Origin: Planctomycetota bacterium
GTDB lineage: Bacteria > Planctomycetota > Planctomycetia > Gemmatales > Gemmataceae
Assembly (NCBI GenBank): GCA_016195405.1
Contig: JACPZP010000099.1
Location: 1-58,050, forward strand
Direction: 5' to 3'
Length of the DNA stretch: 58,050 nucleotides
The number at the start of each line of letters is the position of its first letter. Within the stretch, counting starts at the first letter, position 1. A program made the position numbers and the translations under genes. The notes under the pieces were generated by a model, which saw only the letters and a program-made list of their open reading frames with translations, was not told the DNA's origin and ran no database searches. Positions 43,590 to 52,563 of the stretch are shown piece after piece.

Positions 43590-46103
43590 TTAGCGCACGC
43601 CGCGCACGAGCCAGACCATCATCCCCAAGTAGAGAAACACGAGCGGCAATCCCAGCCACATGCCCCATGTCCAGAGCGCCGCTTGGCGCTCGCTCAGCTC
43701 GACGCGCGGAAACTTCCATGGCCGCGGGTCTTCATGCGCGAGCAGATCGTCGCGGCCCACCAGCCAGTTGGAAACATCGAGCAAAAGCTTTTCCTGCATC
43801 GGAGTCAAAGTCTCGCCCATGAAGACGCCGCCGTTACCGATCACCGCCAATCGCACCTTCGGCGGGGCAGACGACTTTTCGGCATCAAACCAAGAGGATG
43901 GCACCGTCGTTTCAATCGCAATCCCAATTGGAAATGGACCGCGCCGTTTCTCCTTTAGAGTTCCTTTGTCGGGATCATCCGCCTTAGGTCGCTCGAAACG
44001 CGGGACACGCTTCTCGGTGGGAAACGGTTGGTCTTCATTCCAGGAATCGCTTGAGGAGACGAGGAACACAGAACTTTCGTCGATCTTCCGCGTGCTTTTG
44101 CCAAGAAGCGTAGCCACGCCTTGGAGATTGGCGTATCCCATGGGAGCGGCGAAGACGCCCAGAGCGCCCGCCACGACTTCCTTGGGCGGCCGTACCGTTT
44201 GGAAGTACACAGGCCGCGGATGCCGTATCTTCAGACTCGCCGGGTTCTTTGAACCGAAGGCGTGACCGGCGACCTTCAGGCTGGTGCGGATCGGTCCCGA
44301 GACATTCGAGATGTCTTCCGCCCTGGTTCCTTTGCCGAGCACCGCGCCGGGCGGCCAGTCGAGATCGACCGGGGGCGGCTCGGCGGTTGTCGTCAACAGC
44401 TTGGCGACGTTGCGCTCCGCAAGCGCTTCGCCTTCCACGTTGAAGAGGATCGTCTGATTGGGAAGCTGGATGCCCAAAGAAGTCAGCAGTCCCTCCAATG
44501 CGTCGGGACCGGGCTCGTCTTCGAATAATTCGTTGGCTGGACCCAGGCAAAACAGCGCCGGCCGCCCCGACTTCAAATAGTCCTTAATCGCATCCATCTG
44601 GGCGTCGTCCAGTCCATGCACGCGGCTCGGCACGCGCTCGCCTTTGATGATGTTGAGAAGGGTCACCCGCGGCACGATTAAGAGATCGACGTCCGCCAAC
44701 ATGCGTTTGAACTTGGCGCGAAGGTCGGTGATGCGGCGCTGTTCCGCCAAGTTCTCGACGTTGAGCTGGCCCTTCTCCTGGAGAAGCTTGTCACGACGCC
44801 GCCGGCCTTCTTTCAAGTCAGCCTGCAAATCGTCGATGTTCTCCGCCACCAGGTTGAGGTACGCATCTCGGTATTTCTCGGTCACGTCTTCCGCGGATAT
44901 GTTGCGGCCCTGCTTGCGAAGCTTTTCCAAGAGCGGCCGATCGATCAGCTTCCAGCCGAAATCCGTCTCCACCAAGGCGTAGAGCTTGTTGATCTCCGCA
45001 AGCGATTTATCCTCCCACGCCTGTTTGCGCTTGATGAGGAAGGCTCGATCGTCTTCGGTTTCCTTGATGTCCGCGTTGATGTTCTTGATTTGTGCTTCGA
45101 GCCGCTCGTAGCTGTTTTCACTGTGGGTCAAGATGGTCGGTTCGGGCCGGCCCTTCCACGTCTTCAGAATCACGTCAAGGTATTCGTAGCCGCGCGAGGC
45201 CAGCACCTTCTTGACGCCGGGCATGCCGAGCTCCTTGTCGCCGTCAACGCCCAGGATTTCATGAACGACGGCGACCGCGATGCGCGGCTTTTTCTCCTCG
45301 ATGTTCAGCACCTTGTGCGCGAAGGGATCGACGCCTTGCGACGCCAGGACGAGATTGCCGTGACGCTGATTGTCGTCGATGGAAGCAATGCGGTCGAGCT
45401 GGTAGATGTCGTGAAAGGCAAGCCGCTGCACGCCCGGCGCGCCCCGCGATTGGAAGAAGATGCTGTTCTCGGGCGCCTCTTCGATGGACCTTGCCAGGCT
45501 GGGAGAGCGGGCGGCGATTTCCTTGAGCTTGTCTTTGTAGTCTTTCTTTTGAATGTCGAGCACCTGCACATGAAAGCGCGGACCAAGCTCCTGGAACTGC
45601 TCGGCCAAGTCCTTGACCTTCTCGACGATTTTGCGCTCGGCGGCGGCATCGTAGTCATCTTGCGTGATCTCGCCGGAAACCCCAAGGGTCGAATGACGCA
45701 CGAAGACGACGATGTCGGTTTCGGTCTGCAGCCGGCCCAAGTCCTCGCGCAGTTTCTCCGGCAGCGTGAAAGTTCTTCCTTCGGTCCAGTCGAACCGCTG
45801 ATAGAATCGGAATGACGCCGCGTTGACGCCGACCACGAGGACCACGACGAGGGCGACTTGCAGAAAAACGTTGGTCCCCATGGCGCCGCGGCCCGAAAAG
45901 AAGAAGCGGAAGGCGCCGGCAAGCTCCACCAATAGCGCCAAGAGCGCCGCGCCTCCGCCGGCGAGCGCGATGACGTCGCCGACTTGGTCGCCAACGACCC
46001 ATCTCCAGAATAGGCCGAACAATGCCGCCATGAACCCGGACACGCCGATAAGGCGAATCACCAGGTGCATGCGCGAACGCCAAGACGAGCCTTTCACCGC
46101 CAT
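43590..46103 (-). CDS. GldG-like ABC-exporter accessory membrane protein
   Basis: An 837-residue protein; ATG 46103 overlaps the end of the permease gene (stop at 46094-46096), as expected for translational coupling. Two or three hydrophobic helices near the N-terminus (VIRLIGVSGFMAALFGLFWRW, VFLQVALVVVLVVGVNAASF) are followed by WTEGRTFTLPEKLREDLGRL, the signature opening of GldG/ABC-2 auxiliary proteins. A large extracytoplasmic domain with coiled-coil (residues ~350-470) follows, then a last membrane helix at the C-terminus (WGMWLGLPLVFLYLGMMVWL). Gld-type complexes move or secrete surface material in gliding bacteria; here the substrate is unknown. Confidence 0.88.
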   Translation of the reverse strand: MAVKGSSWRSRMHLVIRLIGVSGFMAALFGLFWRWVVGDQVGDVIALAGGGAALLALLVELAGAFRFFFSGRGAMGTNVFLQVALVVVLVVGVNAASFRFYQRFDWTEGRTFTLPEKLREDLGRLQTETDIVVFVRHSTLGVSGEITQDDYDAAAERKIVEKVKDLAEQFQELGPRFHVQVLDIQKKDYKDKLKEIAARSPSLARSIEEAPENSIFFQSRGAPGVQRLAFHDIYQLDRIASIDDNQRHGNLVLASQGVDPFAHKVLNIEEKKPRIAVAVVHEILGVDGDKELGMPGVKKVLASRGYEYLDVILKTWKGRPEPTILTHSENSYERLEAQIKNINADIKETEDDRAFLIKRKQAWEDKSLAEINKLYALVETDFGWKLIDRPLLEKLRKQGRNISAEDVTEKYRDAYLNLVAENIDDLQADLKEGRRRRDKLLQEKGQLNVENLAEQRRITDLRAKFKRMLADVDLLIVPRVTLLNIIKGERVPSRVHGLDDAQMDAIKDYLKSGRPALFCLGPANELFEDEPGPDALEGLLTSLGIQLPNQTILFNVEGEALAERNVAKLLTTTAEPPPVDLDWPPGAVLGKGTRAEDISNVSGPIRTSLKVAGHAFGSKNPASLKIRHPRPVYFQTVRPPKEVVAGALGVFAAPMGYANLQGVATLLGKSTRKIDESSVFLVSSSDSWNEDQPFPTEKRVPRFERPKADDPDKGTLKEKRRGPFPIGIAIETTVPSSWFDAEKSSAPPKVRLAVIGNGGVFMGETLTPMQEKLLLDVSNWLVGRDDLLAHEDPRPWKFPRVELSERQAALWTWGMWLGLPLVFLYLGMMVWLVRGVR

Positions 46104-46894
46104 CGCCGGCTCTCCAAACTGCGAACCGTCAGAAACAACCACAATAGCGTTGCTGACAAATAGAAGACGATTTGTCGGGTATCGACGATGCCTCGGCTGA
46201 AGTTGCGTTCGAAGTGCAAGGGCACGGTGATGTAAGACAGCACCTTACCCAAGAGACTGCCGCTGTCGAGGTCCGCCCGCCACACGCCGCCGACAACGAA
46301 GATCAAACTCAAGAACAGCGTAATCAACGCCGCCACGATTTGGCTGCGAACAAGGCTGCTAATGAATAGTCCAAGCGCCAGAAACATCGCGCCAGCCGAC
46401 AGCACGCCGAGATAAGACGCCGCCACCGGCCAGGGATCGATGCCGACTTGCCACGTCTTCCAATCGAGATCGAGAAGAACGGGCAGATAAAAAAGAGTCG
46501 GCAGCCAAAGAACAACATAAAAACCAAAGCACGCCAGGAACTTGCTAAGGACAATCTGCCAGTCACGAAGTGGAGCGGTCAAGAGAACTTCGAGCGTGCC
46601 GGAACTTTGCTCCTCGGCGATGAGCCGCATGGTGAGGAGCGGGGGAATGATCAGGAACACCATCCAGAAAAGCAGAAACTGAATGACGCCCTCGATCTCG
46701 GTCAAATCGCCCAGGCCGAGCATCTGCCGCATTGGATATTCAATCCCGAGCGGGCCGGTCGCGGTAAGTTGCACGAGCGTGCGTGAAAAAAGATAGCCGG
46801 TGACCGCGAGAAATATCGCCAGCGCAACGTAACCGATCGGCGAAAGAAAGTACGCGCCGAACTCGCGGCGAAGAAGCGTCATCGTCGAGCGCAT
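46094..46894 (-). CDS. ABC-2-type permease (GldF-like)
   Basis: A 266-residue integral membrane protein with six hydrophobic segments. AGGAG lies before the ATG. Motifs LMLTMRLIAEEQSSGTLEVLLTAPLRDWQIVLSKFLACF-type, here LLTMRLIAEEQSSGTLEVLL, mark ABC-2 exporters of the GldF/NosY kind. It follows the ATPase gene with six bases between and overlaps the GldG-like gene by ten. Confidence 0.93.
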   Translation of the reverse strand: MRSTMTLLRREFGAYFLSPIGYVALAIFLAVTGYLFSRTLVQLTATGPLGIEYPMRQMLGLGDLTEIEGVIQFLLFWMVFLIIPPLLTMRLIAEEQSSGTLEVLLTAPLRDWQIVLSKFLACFGFYVVLWLPTLFYLPVLLDLDWKTWQVGIDPWPVAASYLGVLSAGAMFLALGLFISSLVRSQIVAALITLFLSLIFVVGGVWRADLDSGSLLGKVLSYITVPLHFERNFSRGIVDTRQIVFYLSATLLWLFLTVRSLESRRWR

Positions 46895-46900
46895 GGACTG

Positions 46901-47824
46901 CTACTCCTGCTCCGTAATCTCCACGAACAAGTCTTCCAGGGTGGGCCGTTCCGGGCGCAGCTCGCGAAGGCCCCAGCCTTTCTCGCCGGCCAAGGTCGCT
47001 AACCGAGGAGCGAGCGTTTGCACATCAGGCGATGGAAAGCGCAGGCGCGTCCCTACCGCGACTTGCTCGGAGATCACGCGGTCGCATCCCGGAAGATCGA
47101 GAACCAGATCGGGATCGATCGCATGGTCGAAGACCGCGATCAGACTCTCCTTCTCGCCGGCGCGGCGGGCGAGGTTTTCGAGCGAGTCGGCCGCCACGAC
47201 CCGGCCGCGGTTGATGATGATCGCGCTGTCGCAGGTCATCTCCACTTCAGAAAGAATGTGCGTGGACAGGAGGATCGTGTGCTCTTGGCCGAGTTCTCGG
47301 ATCAATTCGCGCGAGGAGCGGATTTGCGTCGGGTCAAGGCCGGAGGTCGGCTCGTCGAGTATCAAGACCGGCGGCGATGCGAGCAAGGCGTCGGCCAAGC
47401 CAACGCGCTGCCGATAGCCCTTCGACAACGTGCCGATGAGCTGGCGGCGGACATCGTTCAGCCAGCAGCGCTCCAGGACAAAGTCGATCCGCTGCCGCCG
47501 CAATCGTCCATAAACACCTTTGAGCCCGGCGCGGAATTTCAGGTACTCGTTGACGCGCATTTCTTTGTACAAGGGGCAATTCTCGGCCATATAGCCGATG
47601 CGGCGGCGCACTTCCACGGAGTCCCAGAAAACATCAAGGCCCGCGATGGTCGCCTTGCCGGAGGTAGCGGTGAGATAGCCAGTCAGGACGCGCATCGTCG
47701 TGCTTTTGCCAGCGCCGTTGGGGCCGAGGAAGCCGACGATCTTCCCTGCGGGCACGTCAAACGACACGTCCCGAACGGCAGCGTAATCGCCATAGTATTT
47801 GGTGAGCTTGTCTACGTGGATCAT
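46901..47824 (-). CDS. ABC transporter ATP-binding protein (GldA-like)
   Basis: A 307-residue ATPase: Walker A GPNGAGKST at 34-42, signature LSKGYRQRVGLADALL, Walker B VLILDEPTSGLDP, and the switch His in LLSTHILSEVEM. Length and motifs match the GldA/ABC-2 ATPase family. The C-terminal ~85 residues form the usual regulatory domain. First gene of the operon ATPase, permease, GldG-like and DUF4340. GAGG lies about nine bases before the ATG. Confidence 0.93.
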   Translation of the reverse strand: MIHVDKLTKYYGDYAAVRDVSFDVPAGKIVGFLGPNGAGKSTTMRVLTGYLTATSGKATIAGLDVFWDSVEVRRRIGYMAENCPLYKEMRVNEYLKFRAGLKGVYGRLRRQRIDFVLERCWLNDVRRQLIGTLSKGYRQRVGLADALLASPPVLILDEPTSGLDPTQIRSSRELIRELGQEHTILLSTHILSEVEMTCDSAIIINRGRVVAADSLENLARRAGEKESLIAVFDHAIDPDLVLDLPGCDRVISEQVAVGTRLRFPSPDVQTLAPRLATLAGEKGWGLRELRPERPTLEDLFVEITEQE

Positions 47825-48036
47825 GAAACAACCTCAAGATCCGTGGCAAAGCGCGGGGATCGAGAATTAGACGTTGCAACCATCCGAAGGATTTTGGCGG
47901 ATTCAACAGGCGAATTCCGGAGAAGGTAGGATTAGGCTTCCCCTTAATAGACGGCAAGAGTGCGGTTGGCTCACTGATTCCGGCAGTTTTGATACAATTG
48001 TGTTACGTTACAAGCAGACGCGCAGTGGAATGAAGA

Positions 48037-48318
48037 ATGGACTTGCAGAACGCCCTGATCGATTGGGACGATCCGAATGACGAGGCCAGCAACGCGGCCC
48101 ACGTTGCGGAGCATGATCTGAGTACGGAAGAAGTGGAGTCAGTGCTACGGGGCGAAAACACGCGGTTTGATGTAAGCGACAGATCTGGACGACCGATTGC
48201 CTTCGGCTACACAAGCACGGGCCGATTCATCGCACTCGTGTTTGAAGTGCTGAACTGGGACGATCCGCTTGTTATTCGCCCGATCACGGCTTATGAGGTC
48301 TCGGAGCCTACGGAGTAA
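48037..48318 (+). CDS. BrnT-like toxin candidate
   Basis: A 93-residue protein (LIDWDDPNDEASNAAHVAEHDLSTEEVESVLRG ... RPIAFGYTSTGRFIALVFEV ... VIRPITAYEV). The WDxxND...HxAEHxxSxEEVE and VRPITAYEV pattern resembles BrnT-family ribonuclease toxins. It is followed four bases after its stop by an XRE-type regulator, the order expected of a toxin-antitoxin pair. A possible operator, the palindrome ACAATTGT, lies at 47994-48001. Confidence 0.5.
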   Translation: MDLQNALIDWDDPNDEASNAAHVAEHDLSTEEVESVLRGENTRFDVSDRSGRPIAFGYTSTGRFIALVFEVLNWDDPLVIRPITAYEVSEPTE

Positions 48319-48322
48319 AGAT

Positions 48323-48661
48323 ATGAAGCCAACGACAAAGCCGACGCGAACTGCCGAGCAGCGGGCGGAAGAAGAGGCTGTCCGCCGACAGCACAAGGCG
48401 AACCCGATTCGTGAGTGCCCGGCGGGAACAATTAATCGCAATAGTTTTGCCGCGATTCTGCGCTTACTGGCACGCCTCAAGGCGCTCCGAGAGAGCCAGG
48501 GACTGACTCTTGCCGACTTAGCTGAGCGGATGGAAATGGACGCACCAGCGCTATCCCGTTTGGAAACGGGTAAGATGTTGAACCCCACACTTGCGACTTT
48601 GCACAAATGGGCGGAAGCGCTCGGGCAGAAGCTGGAAGTGGACTTGTCGCCGAGCACATAG
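48323..48661 (+). CDS. XRE-family HTH antitoxin
   Basis: A 112-residue protein; ATG 48323 follows GGAG at 48312. The helix-turn-helix is at about 52-107 (LKALRESQGLTLADLAERME, APALSRLETGKMLNPTLATL). An N-terminal charged arm (RTAEQRAEEEAVRRQHKANP) may contact the toxin. Likely binds its own promoter. Confidence 0.82.
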   Translation: MKPTTKPTRTAEQRAEEEAVRRQHKANPIRECPAGTINRNSFAAILRLLARLKALRESQGLTLADLAERMEMDAPALSRLETGKMLNPTLATLHKWAEALGQKLEVDLSPST

Positions 48662-48672
48662 GAGGTGAAATC

Positions 48673-48975
48673 GTGAGAACGGCCATTTTGGTTGAGAAGC
48701 TGGGAGATAAAAGGTATCGGGCCAGCACCGCGCATCCAATCCCGCTGGAGTCGAAAGGGCGCAGCCGAGAAGAGGCTGTCAAGCGGTTGTGTACGATGGC
48801 GCGGAAGAGGCTAGCCGCGGGACAGTGGCGTCAGGTATCGCTGCCGGGGCCGCCGGATGCAAATCCCTGGATCGCTTTTGCCGGCATCTGGAAAGACCAT
48901 CCCGATACAGACGACTTCTTGAAAAACATAGCTGACTATCGCCGATCGATGGATAGCGCGGATGGTTCCGCATGA
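48673..48975 (+). CDS. Antitoxin candidate, HicB-like
   Basis: A 100-residue protein starting at GTG 48673, with GGAGG ten bases before. The N-terminal part (RTAILVEKLGDKRYRASTAHPIPLESKGRSREEAVKRL) has the layout of the HicB-like/small beta-alpha fold often found as antitoxin next to PIN toxins. The last four bases overlap the PIN gene start (ATGA), a strong sign of coupled translation. Confidence 0.55.
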   Translation: MRTAILVEKLGDKRYRASTAHPIPLESKGRSREEAVKRLCTMARKRLAAGQWRQVSLPGPPDANPWIAFAGIWKDHPDTDDFLKNIADYRRSMDSADGSA

Positions 48976-49388
48976 CGACCTACGCGCTGGACACGGACAC
49001 CGCCACGTTGCTTTTGCGCGGGCACGCGAAGGTGTGCGTGCACGCGGCCAGAGTAGAGCCAGAGCAACTTTCTGTGACGATTGTCACGGTCGAAGAGGTG
49101 CTTACGGGCTGGTATAGTCAGATTCGGCGCGCAAAGAAAGACGAGCAAGTGCTACGAGCCTACGCGGCGCTGCAACAAGCAATTGAGTTCCTGGGGCGAA
49201 TCCGAGTTTTGCCGATGGACTTGGATGCCTGGCGCCGTTTCCAGCAATTCCGGAAGGGGAAGCATCACATTGGCACGAACGATTTGAAAATGGCGGCAAT
49301 CGCTCAGCGCCACGGATCAACTCTGGTCACGCGCAATTTGCGCGATTTCCGAAGAATTCCCAGCCTCGTGCTTGAAGATTGGTCATGA
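48972..49388 (+). CDS. PIN-domain (VapC-like) toxin
   Basis: A 138-residue protein. Acidic residues typical of PIN ribonucleases are visible: Asp7 in YALDTDTATLLL, Glu41-Glu42 in TVEEVLTGW, and the Asp of GTNDLKMAAIA, with VTRNLRDF near the end. Overlaps the 100-residue partner by four bases. Forms the second toxin-antitoxin pair of this islet. Confidence 0.82.
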   Translation: MTTYALDTDTATLLLRGHAKVCVHAARVEPEQLSVTIVTVEEVLTGWYSQIRRAKKDEQVLRAYAALQQAIEFLGRIRVLPMDLDAWRRFQQFRKGKHHIGTNDLKMAAIAQRHGSTLVTRNLRDFRRIPSLVLEDWS

Positions 49389-49532
49389 TTTAACCGATCC
49401 ACTTGTCAAGTGGGACGTGTCCAATGCTTGTCGGGCTCGATTTGCTGACCTTCGCGTAAAAGGGACGGACGATCTCGACTTCAGCATAGGTTCCGGCGGC
49501 ATTTTGCCACTCGAAAATCATGCGGTCAGCGA

Positions 49533-50285
49533 TTACGTTCGAGATTCCCAACTCGCCGTAATGGCCCCAGACTCTTTCTTGTATTCAAGAAACAGATACT
49601 TGCCGTTCGCAGATTTCGCCTGAAGCCATGTTGCCGGATTATTCTTGTCGCCAGAATAGGCGCTCACGGTAACGTCGAGCTTTCTGACTCTTAGTTTGTC
49701 GATTTGCACAAGAGTTTGCACAAGAGCCGCAGACTTGAATTCCCCTGGCGACGGAGCCTTTGGAAATACAACGGCACAGGTCAGCCACTTCCGTTCGGGC
49801 TTGATACCAGCGAGCGTCTTGCCTTCTTCGATCTTTACGAAGTACGCGCCCTCATCCTTGTTTGTGCTTTTCAGCCCGTCTCGTTCTGCCATCGTCATAA
49901 TCCGTCCTTCCTTCGGGGAATAGGCGAGTGGGCCGCCGTACTTCTTGTCCGGAAGCGTAATGTCGTCGTTGTCGAAGGCCATCGCCAAAATCTCTCGGCT
50001 GCTATCTTTGGCGACGGCCTTTTCGAGCGCCTTTCTCACGATCTTGGCTGCACCTTCGGATGACGTGGGCAGTTTTCGAAATATCACTTCCACGGTGGTC
50101 AATTCGTCGTTGCTCTTGACCTCGACGCGGTAGTCCCCGAAGTCCTCATTGCTGACGAGGGCCAGTGCTTTGGATTTAGGCTTGTTTTTCGTCTTTGATT
50201 GTTGTGCTTGGGGCGTACTTGCATTTTGGCATGCGGTGATGAGTAAGGCTGATGTAATGATCAGGAATCCAAGGAATCTGCACAT
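49533..50285 (-). CDS. Lipoprotein of unknown function
   Basis: A 250-residue protein; ATG 50285 gives a lipoprotein signal (MCRFLGFLIITSALLITAC) with the lipidated Cys19. Mature part is Lys/Ser rich at first (QQSKTKNKPKSKALALVS), then a compact alpha/beta domain (DFGDYRVEVKSNDELTTVEV, GAAKIVRKALEKAVAKDSSR). Convergent with the PIN gene 145 bases away; that gap contains nothing recognised. Confidence 0.72.
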   Translation of the reverse strand: MCRFLGFLIITSALLITACQNASTPQAQQSKTKNKPKSKALALVSNEDFGDYRVEVKSNDELTTVEVIFRKLPTSSEGAAKIVRKALEKAVAKDSSREILAMAFDNDDITLPDKKYGGPLAYSPKEGRIMTMAERDGLKSTNKDEGAYFVKIEEGKTLAGIKPERKWLTCAVVFPKAPSPGEFKSAALVQTLVQIDKLRVRKLDVTVSAYSGDKNNPATWLQAKSANGKYLFLEYKKESGAITASWESRT

Positions 50286-50420
50286 GGTCACTCCAATAAC
50301 TGACCGATGCACCACTAGTGCCGCCTGACATCGATCGGGAACATGGACTACTTTTTTGCAGGGGTATTGTCTTGCGCCTTTTCCTTAATCATTCCAGCCT
50401 TCAAAGACTTCGACGGCGCG

Positions 50421-50906
50421 CTATGAAGTGGAGTCGGTGTCTTCATTCACGTTACTTTTCTTCAGGGCCACGACGGTTCCGCAGATGACACCACCTGCAA
50501 GAACGAGCCCAAGTAGGGACACCCAGACGGTCCCAGGAAGCGACGCTATCCAAGAGACTGCTGCGGTGACGATTAGAATTAGCGCGTACCCGGCGACACC
50601 GATGCCTACCAACCATGCTGACACTTTGGCAATTTTTTTTCTTCGTCGGCTACGGATTTCCAATTCTTCGGACGAAAGAATGCGGACAGCTTCTCGTGAT
50701 CGTGAGCGTTTGGATTCCCCGGTCACGGATTTCGGAGGCGTGGATGGCCTTCGAGATCGGCTGCCCAGCAGCCAGTCGAGCGGGTTGCTGATTTTGACAT
50801 TTTTCCGACCTGATAGAGGCACGCCGGTGGCGCGAGAGATTTTTCGCTGAGCGTTGCTCAGGCCGCTGGTCCGCTTCCACCAGTTCTTGCCGTATCCGAA
50901 AGCCAT
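50421..50906 (-). CDS. Small membrane protein of unknown function
   Basis: A 161-residue protein with GGAGG just before the ATG. The basic N-terminus (GKNWWKRTSGLSNAQRKISRATGVPLSGRKNVK) recalls a short motif found in unrelated small proteins of Gram-positive bacteria and phages, a resemblance I hold weakly. Two hydrophobic helices follow at about 96-116 and 124-146. The end is polar (NEDTDSTS). Part of the accessory stretch between the toxin-antitoxin genes and the DUF1501 gene. Confidence 0.6.
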   Translation of the reverse strand: MAFGYGKNWWKRTSGLSNAQRKISRATGVPLSGRKNVKISNPLDWLLGSRSRRPSTPPKSVTGESKRSRSREAVRILSSEELEIRSRRRKKIAKVSAWLVGIGVAGYALILIVTAAVSWIASLPGTVWVSLLGLVLAGGVICGTVVALKKSNVNEDTDSTS

Positions 50907-51031
50907 AATGGAGCCTCCTTAGCGCTGTTGGGATACGATAACGCATGCGGCGGCTATTTCAAGCAAATTCAGGAAATCACTTCTGTGCAGTGCGCGGGTG
51001 ATTTCCGAGCGCCCCCAGCTTAACGCGCCTC

Positions 51032-52489
51032 TTACGCCATAATCTCCCGTATCGGCTCCGCCCCTTCCACGCCGACCAGTTTCTGATCCAGCCCGTTATA
51101 GAAGTACGTCAGCCGGTCCGTATCCAATCCCATCAGGGTCAGCATGGTGGCGTGAAGGTGTTTGACATGGAACGGCTTCTCGATGGCGGCGCTGCCGAGT
51201 TCGTCGGTGACGCCGACGCTTGTTCCGCCTTTGACGCCGCCGCCGGCGAGCCACATCGTGAAGCCGTACGCGTTGTGATCGCGGCCTGTGCCGGTGGCGT
51301 ATTCCGCGGTGGGCTGCCGGCCGAATTCGCCGCCCCAGACCACCAGCGTCTCGTCGAGAAGGCCGCGGCGCTTGAGGTCCGTCAAGAGACCGGCGATGGG
51401 CAGATCGGTTTCGCCCGCATGGAGTTCATGGTTCACCACGAGGTCGCCATGGGCATCCCAGTTGGCGTCATTGTGATTGCCGCCGGAATAGATCTGAATG
51501 AAGCGAACGCCGCGCTCGACCATCCTTCTCGCCAACAAACACTGCCGGCCGAAGACCGCGGTGCGGCGATTGTTGAGACCGTAGAGAATGCGTGTCGCCT
51601 CGGTTTCCTGACGCAGATCGACCGCTTCGGGCGCCGAGCGCTGCATGCGAAAAGCAAGTTCATAAGCGGCAATGCGCGCCCGCAAGGCGGTGTTGTCTGA
51701 TCGAGACGCCAGATGGTCGTCGTTGTATTCGCGCAGCACATCAAGCAATTGGCGCTGCTCGGCTTCGCTTGTTCCTTGAGGCCGATTGAGGTCGAGAATC
51801 GGCGTTCCTTGCGAATTGATGATGGTGCCTTCGTAGTAAGCGGGCATATAGCCGCTCGACCAATTCTTGGCGCCTGAGATGGGTCCGCCCCGAGGATCGA
51901 GCATGACGACGAAGCCGGGTAGATTCTCGTTCTCCGAGCCTAGGCCGTAATTGAGCCACGAGCCCATGCACGGGCTGCCCGAGAGAATCTTGCCGGAGTT
52001 CATCTGCAACATGGCCGAACCGTGGATGGGCGAGTCGGCTGTCATCGAATGGATGAAGGCCAATTCGTCGACGTGTTGAGCCATGTGCGGGAAGAGATCG
52101 CTGACCCAATGGCCGCACTCGCCGTATTTTCTGAAGTTCCAACGCGGCTCGACGATGCGCCCCTGGTTACGATGTCCGCCACGGCCAAACGTGCGAACCT
52201 GAACCGTCTGATTGTCGCGTCCTTTCATGGCCGGCTTGTAGTCGAAGGTGTCGATGTGGCTGGGGCCGCCGTACATGAAGAGGAAGATGACGCTCTTGCA
52301 TTTGGCGGGGAAGTGCGGCCGGCGCGGCGCTAGAGGGTTGGCCATCGGGGTGCCATCGGCGCGAACGTGCTGGCGCGCGAGGAATTCGTCGCCGAGCATC
52401 GCCGCCAGGGCCACCGACATGAAGCCGCCGCCCGATTCCCAGAGGAATTCGCGACGGGTGCGGCAACAGAAATTAGGAATGCGATTCAT
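51032..52489 (-). CDS. DUF1501 exported protein
   Basis: A 485-residue second member of this family, with a twin-arginine signal (RRTRREFLWESGGGFMSVAL). Shared family phrases are FLFMYGGPSHIDTFDYKP, LMLIFGLGSENENLPGFVVM-like (here YGLGSENENLPGFVVML), YGLNNRRTAVFGRQCLLARRMVERGVRFIQI and WGGEFGRQPTAEYATGTGRDHN. It follows its normal partner, the PSD1 gene at 52564-55059, with a type B palindrome between. Confidence 0.93.
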   Translation of the reverse strand: MNRIPNFCCRTRREFLWESGGGFMSVALAAMLGDEFLARQHVRADGTPMANPLAPRRPHFPAKCKSVIFLFMYGGPSHIDTFDYKPAMKGRDNQTVQVRTFGRGGHRNQGRIVEPRWNFRKYGECGHWVSDLFPHMAQHVDELAFIHSMTADSPIHGSAMLQMNSGKILSGSPCMGSWLNYGLGSENENLPGFVVMLDPRGGPISGAKNWSSGYMPAYYEGTIINSQGTPILDLNRPQGTSEAEQRQLLDVLREYNDDHLASRSDNTALRARIAAYELAFRMQRSAPEAVDLRQETEATRILYGLNNRRTAVFGRQCLLARRMVERGVRFIQIYSGGNHNDANWDAHGDLVVNHELHAGETDLPIAGLLTDLKRRGLLDETLVVWGGEFGRQPTAEYATGTGRDHNAYGFTMWLAGGGVKGGTSVGVTDELGSAAIEKPFHVKHLHATMLTLMGLDTDRLTYFYNGLDQKLVGVEGAEPIREIMA

Positions 52490-52504
52490 GGCGCTTTCTC
52501 CGGC

Positions 52505-52561
52505 GTTTAGCGAGGAGCCGCAGGCGACCGAGGGGCGGTCGCCTGTGGCTCCCCGCTAAAC
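52505..52561. repeat. Palindromic repeat, type B (full copy)
   Basis: GTTTAGCGAGGAGCCGCAGG ... CTGTGGCTCCCCGCTAAAC with inner arms GGCGACCG/CGGTCGCC. It occupies most of the gap between PSD1 and DUF1501 genes. Related copies at 56772-56831 and 14751-14780. Confidence 0.88.
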
Positions 52562-52563
52562 GA

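Noticed and set aside
47994..48001. ACAATTGT with nearby TACAAT as a sigma-70 promoter for the toxin-antitoxin genes
   Set aside because: No -35 box at acceptable spacing; only the palindrome is noted as a possible operator.
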